Of a stretch of 15,378 bases of DNA, positions 10,501 to 15,378 are shown piece by piece (within the stretch, counting starts at the first letter, position 1; the number at the start of each line of letters is the position of its first letter). The notes under the pieces are model-generated. The model was not told where the DNA came from. It did not search any database and saw nothing but the letters and a program-made list of their open reading frames with translations. Position numbers and translations under genes: made by a program. Source of the stretch: Annulohypoxylon bovei var. microspora (Eukaryota; Ascomycota; Sordariomycetes; Xylariales; Hypoxylaceae); NCBI GenBank assembly GCA_022836615.1, contig MU405505.1:1-15378 (forward strand). Direction: 5' to 3'.

Positions 10501-11345
10501 TTATTAAAAAGGTTATTAAAGCTTTAATTAATTAAAAGTGTATCGATCGGTGTATTTTTAATAATGGTAATTTTAAAGGTTTTAACATTATTTAAACGTT
10601 GTTAATTAAATTTATTAATACCGGAAGGATTTAAAATTACGTATAATGGTTATAATTAATTAATTTAAAAGCGAATTTTTATTTAAAATATTAAGTTATA
10701 ATGAATAAATTAAATATATTAAATTTTTAAAGTTAATTTAAATTTAAGTGATTATTATTAATTATTTATAAAAGCTTTAATATTTTTTAAAAAAAAAGGT
10801 TTAAAAAAATAAAAACATGTTATGAATTTAATTTTTATTTTATTAATTATTATAAAATGTTAAAAATTAAACATCTTTTTTCTTTAATATATATCGGTTT
10901 TTTTTAATTAAGGTCTTTTAAATTTAAATTATTTAAATTTAAATTTAATATTATTTTTCTTTAATTATAAATATTATTAAAAAAGTTAAATGGCATACGA
11001 AGGTTTATGTTAATTTTTATAATGGAAAGCTTTATATTTAAACCATGTAAGTTTTAATTTAATAAATTATTTTATTAATTAAATTAATTAAATTATTAAA
11101 AGTGGTTTAAAGAATAAAATTAATTTAAATAATTATTAATAATTATTTAATTAAATTAATATAAAGTTTAAATTCCGGCGATTATAACGTTAATATAAAT
11201 AATAATTATTTTATATAATAATAAATAATTATCGTTACTTATAATTTCAACGTTTTTTTTATATTAATATTAAATAATGATTTAATTATTTTATTTTATT
11301 TACATAAATAATAAAATTAAATCTTTAATTAATTAAAAAAAGTTT
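7581..11345. other. AT-rich stretch without a recognisable gene
   Basis: I see no intact frame, no retroelement motif and no repeat above simple AT runs. Scattered CG, CC and CTT remnants resemble the decayed pol region, so degraded transposon DNA is the likely content. Confidence 0.5.
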
Positions 11346-11732
11346 TCAAAATTAATGTGCCCGAGTTTAACGAGGGTAATTGAACGGGTACAACTTTAGT
11401 GTGTTTTTTTTTTCCTCCATGGTCCATCCTTATCAAAAATCTCCTATCGCGGTAATCCCGGATCTCCGGCGCTAAAAAGTGTGTAAACCCCGTTATCTCC
11501 AAAGAGGCCGATATCTCCACAACGATTGATTGGGTGCATCGTCTCGCGGGTGGGGCATTTCAACCAATCAAACAACAGATCTCAGCTTTCGAGGCGAAAA
11601 GCTTGTCAAAAGCTGGTTCTCGCGCACGGACCAGCTAGTGGCAGCGACGAATTGATTACCTAAGATGCTTATGTAATTGACCTAGCACACGTAAAAAAGA
11701 CCCCTAAGCTGGGTGACTAAGCAACCCCGCGA
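11346..11732. other. Single-copy-looking GC-balanced segment, no gene supported
   Basis: The segment has ordinary composition. The longest open stretch on the minus strand (11,329-11,520) has no ATG at its 5' end; its first in-frame ATG is deep inside, at about 11,426. A 42-codon open stretch on + ends at TGA near 11,655 and also lacks an ATG. CCAAT at about 11,565 and its complement ATTGG at about 11,528 are compatible with a promoter remnant, as is the hairpin AGCTGGT/ACCAGCT at 11,611-11,636. None is decisive. Confidence 0.4.
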
Positions 11733-12367
11733 GAGGGTGGCCAAAGCGTTAGAAACGTGGCTACGGGTGGCCACGGGTGGCTGAACGGGTGGTTCAACGG
11801 CCGGGGGTGGCAGGGTGGTTACGGGTGGCTAAGCAGGAGGATCAACGGGTGGCTAGGGGTGGCTAATCGGGTGTTTAGATCGGGGGAGGCTACGGGGGAT
11901 ACACGGGTGGTATAAGGGGTGGTATAAGGGGTGGCTAATCGGGTGGGTGGTTCAACCGGGGGTGGCTCAACGGGTCGCTGAACGGAGGTAAGGCCGGTGG
12001 TTCATCGGGTGGCAAAACGGGGGTTCAACGGGTGGTTCAACGGGGGATACACGGGTGGTTAAACGGGTGGCTTCACGGGTGGTATAAGGGGTGGTTAATC
12101 GGGTGGATGGTTTAACGGGTGGTTCAACGGGAGGTTCACCGGGGGTTAGACGGGTGACTACGGGTGGTTCAACGGGGGTTAGACCGGGGGTTAGATCAGT
12201 GGTTTGAAGGGTGGCTAAACGGGAGGCCCAGCGGGTGGCTTAGGGGTTCGATAAGGGGTGGCTTACGGGGTGGTTACGGGTGGTTCAACGGGCGGTTAGA
12301 CGGGTGGCAGCACGGGTGGCTAAAGGAGAGGCGTAAAGGGGAGGTTTAAAGGGTGGCTAAACGGGTG
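11733..12367 (+). repeat. G-rich minisatellite, 10-13 bp units based on ACGGGTGG
   Basis: Roughly fifty degenerate units such as AACGGGTGGTTC, TAAACGGGTGGC and ATCGGGTGG follow one another with no regular spacer. The + strand is strongly G-rich and C-poor. Many GGG runs are spaced by 1-7 bases, so G-quadruplexes are plausible. A longer block recurs inside it (11,892-11,950 and 12,040-12,110). An open frame across part of the array (12,164-12,349, starting at GTG) is only repeat translation. Confidence 0.92.
11892..12110 (+). repeat. Higher-order duplication inside the G-rich minisatellite
   Basis: ACGGGGGATACACGGGTGGT occurs exactly at 11,892-11,911 and 12,040-12,059. GGTATAAGGGGTGG followed by TAATCGGGTGG recurs at 11,921-11,946 and 12,081-12,106 with one base changed. 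Offsets of 148 and 160 bp differ by about one unit, so a multi-unit block was duplicated and then gained or lost a unit. Confidence 0.8.
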
Positions 12368-12412
12368 CGCGAACCGTGGTGGTGAGTGGTTTCGTCGCAT
12401 AAAGAAAGAAAT

Positions 12413-12492
12413 AAAAGTGTGAGATCGAGGAATCGAACCATCGACCTCCGGCTAAACTCGGGATATTGTGCCACCCGAACGGGTGGCCTCGC
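12413..12492 (-). ncRNA. tRNA-like element A (Pol III B box), reading left
   Basis: On the minus strand the element starts GCGAGG at 12,492 and has a 6-bp hairpin, CCACCC-GTTC-GGGTGG. It carries a perfect Pol III B box, GGTTCGATTCC (complement at 12,429-12,439), and ends before a TTTT run (12,413-12,416) that could terminate Pol III. TGGCACAA upstream resembles the start of an A box, but only 34 bases separate it from the B box, short for a tRNA. The putative acceptor stem pairs at 5 of 7 positions, and the T stem pairs only if one T is bulged. It does not fold as a standard cloverleaf, so a decayed tRNA or a tRNA-derived (SINE-like) head is more likely than a working tRNA. It shares a 15-base identical core with the element at 14,748. 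Confidence 0.55.
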
Positions 12493-12494
12493 GT

Positions 12495-14739
12495 TTTTAT
12501 TAATTAATGGTTTTTAAAGATTTTTAAATGTTTAAAGTTTAATAATTATAATAATGGTTTTTTAATAAATTTAAATTTTATAATTTCGGATTTAAATTTT
12601 ATTATTTATTATATCGTTGTTTTTTTATTATTAATAAATTTAAAGTAAATACATTTTAAAAAAAATTACCGATTAAAATGAAAAATTAATTAATTCATTT
12701 TCGTAAAAATATTTTTATTATTTTTTATAAATTTTTAAGGTTTTTTATAATTTTTAAATTAATTCATTTTTAAGAATTTTTAGAATATTTTTTAAATTTT
12801 TAATTTAAAAATTACCGATTCGAATTTAATAAAAAATGTTAATAAATTAAAACCGGGAAATTTTTATGAAAGAAACATTAAAAGCTTTTAAAAAAATTTA
12901 AATACATTTTTTTTAAATTTAAAATGTAATAAAAATCGTTAATTAAAATAATAAATAATAAATAATTATATAAAACAAGGTTAAAAAACAATATATTAAA
13001 AAGTTAAATAAAAGTGTATTAAATGAATAATAATTATATATAACTTTATATATAACGGATTAAAAAAATAATTATTTAAATAAAAATTAATTAATTTTAA
13101 AATTAAAAAACCGAAACCAAGACTTTTATATTTTAATTTAATAAAAGCTTTATAATTTTTAATTATAAAAAATGTATTTAATTTAAAATTAATTTATAAA
13201 ATCGAAACTTTTTAAACGTTAAAAAATAATTTTATAATAAATTTTAATAACCGAATAATTATTTTAATTAAAAAATATAAACCAAAATTTATTTTATTAA
13301 TATTTCATTATAATTTAAATAACTTTAATAATAATAAAAAAACTTACATTATGTTTTATTTTTTTATCGTGTTAATTAATATGAAAAAATCGAAGGTTTA
13401 TATATTTAATATTATTAAAAATAACGAAATTATAAATAAAATATAATGTGTAAAAATTAATTTTAATAAAATTTATTTAAATAAATATATTATTAAAATT
13501 ATGAAATTTTTTAAAGATTTTTACCGGATTAAAACGTTATTATAAAACACATTTTAATTATATAAATATTAAATAATTTATATATTTTATTTATTATTTA
13601 AAAAATTTAAAACTTTTTTATAAATAATTAATAACGAAAATTTTAATTAAAAAATATTTTAAATGTTTTTATAAACATCGTATCGAATTACGTAAAAATA
13701 TTAATTAAAATAAAAAAAGCATTTTTAACGAATTTTATAAAAAAACGGAAAAAAATTTAAAATTTATCGTTTAAAATTTTAAGAAAAATATCGGGCTTTT
13801 AATTTAAATTAATTAATAAATTTAAATTAATAAAATTTAATTTAAATTCGTTTTTTAATTTTTAATCGGAAAAAAAAATATTAATCGGAAATTTTTATAT
13901 TAAAAAATTTAAGTTTTTAAACATTTAAAAAATAATACGAAGAATTTAAATAAATATAACCATTTATTAAACTTCGATTATAATTTAATTTTTATAATCG
14001 GTTTTATTAAAATTATTAAATATTAATAAAAAATAATATTAATGTTTTATATATAAATTATTAATTTTTTAAAAAACGTTATTAATAAATTATAATTTAT
14101 ATTACTTTATAATTAACCGGAATGAAAAATATATTTTAATTAAATAAATGAAATAAATAAACGATTAAAAGCTTCGAAACCAAGTATTAAAAAACTTCGT
14201 TAAACTTTAACCGTTAAATTAAAAAAAACGAAGATTTCATGGAATTAAATAAATTAAATAATAAAATATTTTAATTAAAGTTTAAAACTTACTTTTTAAT
14301 TAATAAAACATTTAAATTAATTTAATCGTTTTAAATTATTTATAATTATTATTAATAACGAAAGTTTTTATTATAAATAATATAACGATTATTATTATTA
14401 TATATTTAAAAAAAAATTATTATAAAATAAAATATTTTTATTTTTAATTATATAATTTTTTATATATTTTATATTTAAATTATAAACCTTCGGTTATAAC
14501 TTTTTTTTATAATTATATATTTTTTCATTTTAAATTATTAATTTTTAATATTTATTAATTTTTTTTTCATTAATTAATATATTTTAATATATTATTTTTA
14601 ACGTTTTAATATATTAATAATATAATTATTAATATAATTAATTTTTTAAATGTTTAAAACCTTATTTTAAAATAATATTTATTAATTAATTTTTTTATAT
14701 TTAATTTATTTTAAATAATTTTACGTTTAAATTATTTAT
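12495..14739. other. AT-rich, RIP-degraded block 2
   Basis: Composition and word usage match block 1, with TAG/CTA again almost absent. No motif of a known transposon is readable. The longest stop-free stretch I noticed is 13,216-13,443 (+, 76 codons), within a frame that otherwise has about the expected number of stops. TTTTTAAATGTTTAAA occurs near both ends (12,521-12,536 and 14,643-14,658, same orientation) but is simple enough to be chance. The block is bounded on both sides by tRNA-like elements pointing outward. Confidence 0.75.
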
Positions 14740-14747
14740 ATGTTAAC

Positions 14748-14838
14748 ACGAGGTCCCCGTCGGAACGGGAACACACACCCCGATTTCGAAATCCGAAGTT
14801 TAACCGTAACCCGATGGTTCGATTCCCCGGTCTCGTTC
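14748..14838 (+). ncRNA. tRNA-like element B (Pol III B box), reading right
   Basis: ACGAGGT (14,748-14,754) can pair along all seven positions, two of them G-U, with GTCTCGT (14,830-14,836), like an acceptor stem of a 90-nt tRNA. A 5-bp hairpin, CCCGT-CGGA-ACGGG, follows where a D arm would be. A perfect B box, GGTTCGATTCC, lies at 14,816-14,826. An oligo-T tract begins at 14,839. The T stem is imperfect and no convincing anticodon arm forms, so a functional tRNA is doubtful. Aligned with element A it shares the GAGG start, the following hairpin, CACA, CCCGA, GTTTA and CGATGGTTCGATTCC, with about 14 extra bases (TTTCGAAATCCGAA) in the middle. Confidence 0.55.
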
Positions 14839-14847
14839 TTTTTTTTT
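14839..14847 (+). terminator. Oligo-T tract, candidate Pol III terminator
   Basis: Nine T residues follow directly after tRNA-like element B. A T run of this length on the non-template strand is the standard RNA polymerase III termination signal. Whether the element is transcribed is unknown. Confidence 0.55.
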
Positions 14848-14853
14848 ACGCTC

Positions 14854-14919
14854 GCGGCCAGCGCCGGGGGTTTGCTCGGGCCGCTGCCGCGCCCCTCGCA
14901 AACCCCCGGCGCCGGCCGC
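14854..14919 (+). repeat. 22-bp GC-rich inverted repeat (hairpin) after element B
   Basis: Arms 14,854-14,875 and 14,898-14,919 pair over 22 bp with a single A-C mismatch, around a 22-nt loop. Each arm contains a GCCGGGGGTTTGC-type core, which makes it very stable as RNA or extruded DNA. It starts six bases after the oligo-T tract. Confidence 0.9.
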
Positions 14920-14951
14920 TCGCTATTAATTACTTTACCCTTTACACGCTG

Positions 14952-15378
14952 TTGCCCCGTACGTTGTTGCCCCGTACGCTATTGCCCCGTACGCTGCCCC
15001 CCCCGGCCCGCCCCAGCCCCGTACGTTCCTTATCCTCCCGTACGCTGCCACCCCCATACGTTACCCTACCCTGCCCCCCGTACGCTCCCACCCCCGTACG
15101 CTCCGCCTCCGTATACCACCTTAATCCCCCGTACGTTACCCCCCCCCCGTACGCCCCGGCCCCGTACGTTCCTTATCCTCCCGTAAGCTACCCTGCCCTC
15201 CCGTACGCTGCCCTTCCGTACGCTGCCACCCCCGTACGCTGCCACCCCCGTACGCTGCCATCCCCGTACACTGCCATCCCCGTACGCTGCTACCCCCGTA
15301 CGCTGCTACCCCCGTACGCTACCCTACCCTGGCCCCCCGCTGGTTTTTGCTTCGTACGCCCCGGCCCCGTAAACTACC
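14952..15378 (+). repeat. C-rich minisatellite, 15-17 bp units based on CCCCGTACG
   Basis: The array starts with three TTGCCCCGTACG units at 15-bp spacing, passes through irregular CCCC-rich units, and becomes regular at 15,223-15,318: six 16-bp copies of CTGCCACCCCCGTACG type. The palindrome CGTACG recurs in most units. It runs off the window end. Read on the minus strand the unit is ACGGGGGTGGCAG, close to the ACGGGTGGC core of the minisatellite in island 1. Confidence 0.92.

Larger units (their letters stand above)
1..11345. other. AT-rich, RIP-degraded block 1
   Basis: This block is mostly A and T, with TAA, TTA, ATTA and TAAT dominating both strands and stop codons in every frame. Remaining C and G sit mainly in CG, CC/GG, CTT/AAG and CAT/ATG. 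CAG/CTG and TAG/CTA are almost absent. Decayed retrotransposon coding sequence inside it shows consistent C-to-T and G-to-A replacements, such as Gln or Trp codons now TAA and Asp codons now Asn. This is what repeat-induced point mutation does to duplicated DNA in Pezizomycotina, so the block is read as fossil transposons in heterochromatin. The right edge is abrupt, at about 11,340-11,350. The identity of the process is inferred from the substitution pattern, not measured. Confidence 0.85.
11346..12494. other. GC island 1, unmutated
   Basis: Base composition switches within about 20 bp at each end. CAG, CTG, TAG, CTA and CAA words are all common here, so the island has not been exposed to the process that shaped its flanks. 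It contains single-copy-looking DNA, a minisatellite and a tRNA-like element. Confidence 0.8.
14740..15378. other. GC island 2, unmutated, continues past the window
   Basis: The AT-to-GC switch occurs within about 10 bp of 14,740. The island holds a tRNA-like element, an oligo-T tract, a strong hairpin and a C-rich minisatellite. An ATG-initiated frame covers 14,740-15,186, but it overlaps the tRNA-like element and reads the minisatellite as a Pro/Tyr/Arg low-complexity string, so I do not call a gene. Confidence 0.75.

Noticed and set aside
1..11345. Organellar or other AT-rich genome (mitochondrion, apicoplast)
   Set aside because: No organellar genes or rRNA are visible, and the region contains a nuclear Ty3/Gypsy pol decayed by directional transitions.
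11356..11400. Third tRNA-like element at the left edge of island 1
   Set aside because: CCCGAGTTTA is shared with element A, and a minus-strand box matches the B box at about 9 of 11 positions, but no stem pairs convincingly.
11329..11520. 63-codon open frame on the minus strand across the left edge of GC island 1
   Set aside because: It begins at GTG, has no upstream in-frame ATG before a stop, and its last codons run into the AT-rich boundary. I recognise no domain.
12164..12349. 61-codon open frame on the plus strand
   Set aside because: It starts at GTG and lies wholly inside the G-rich minisatellite. Its Gly/Trp/Arg repeats are just the translated tandem units.
11733..12367. Subtelomeric or telomeric G-rich repeat
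   Set aside because: No TTAGGG or other known telomere unit is present, and the array is interstitial.
13020..14280. Long decayed frame on the plus strand of AT block 2
   Set aside because: One 76-codon stop-free stretch exists, but stops over the whole frame (about 33 in 420 codons) are near what base composition predicts, and no motif is recognisable.
12521..14658. Direct repeat TTTTTAAATGTTTAAA near both ends of AT block 2 as LTR or target-site remnants
   Set aside because: The 16-mer is almost all A/T and lies at unequal distances from the block edges; chance is a sufficient explanation.
14748..14838. Functional tRNA gene
   Set aside because: The acceptor stem and B box look right, but no normal D arm or anticodon arm forms and the T stem has mismatches. 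Kept only as tRNA-like.
14740..15186. 148-codon ATG-initiated open frame
   Set aside because: It runs through the tRNA-like element, the oligo-T tract (a Phe run), the hairpin and the minisatellite. The product is low-complexity, with no domain.
15223..15318. CRISPR-like regular repeats
   Set aside because: The 16-bp units are directly adjacent with no unique spacers, and the context is eukaryotic.

Overview
The window looks like part of a filamentous ascomycete (Pezizomycotina) nuclear genome with a two-compartment structure. About 13.6 kb is extremely AT-rich, stop-riddled DNA with the signature of repeat-induced point mutation (RIP, C-to-T/G-to-A transitions). Set into it are two sharply bounded GC-rich islands that show no such mutation. 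The fungal assignment rests on the RIP-like decay and on a decayed Ty3/Gypsy chromovirus. Nothing in the window identifies the species, and I find no intact protein-coding gene.

Layout. (1) Positions 1 to about 11,345 are AT-rich block 1. Its first 3.4 kb holds the decayed pol gene of a chromovirus on the + strand: reverse transcriptase, RNase H, integrase and a C-terminal chromodomain can still be followed. The RT catalytic Asp-Asp is now Asn-Asn, and a one-base loss in a T run shifts the frame. The rest of block 1 holds a 51-bp tandem duplication, a tight cluster of palindromes at 6512-6671, a possible unidentified decayed frame on the minus strand, and long stretches where I recognise nothing. 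(2) Positions about 11,346-12,494 are GC island 1: some 390 bp of single-copy-looking DNA, a 635-bp G-rich minisatellite built on ACGGGTGG, then a tRNA-like element with a perfect Pol III B box reading leftward. (3) Positions about 12,495-14,739 are AT-rich block 2, with no recognisable gene. (4) Positions 14,740-15,378 are GC island 2: a second tRNA-like element reading rightward, an oligo-T tract, a 22-bp hairpin, and a C-rich minisatellite built on CCCCCGTACG that runs off the window end.

The most interesting feature is the symmetry of the right-hand 4 kb. Two related tRNA-like elements lie head to head, each 5' end within about 10 bp of an AT/GC boundary. Each is followed downstream by a minisatellite that is C-rich on the element's own strand. 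This suggests a repeated module, tRNA-like head plus minisatellite tail, in two inverted copies around a RIP-mutated block. It could be a composite SINE-like element, or Pol III sites acting as a boundary or as a retrotransposon target. A second unusual point is the near-total absence of TAG/CTA in the AT-rich blocks, which plain CpA-to-TpA RIP does not explain.
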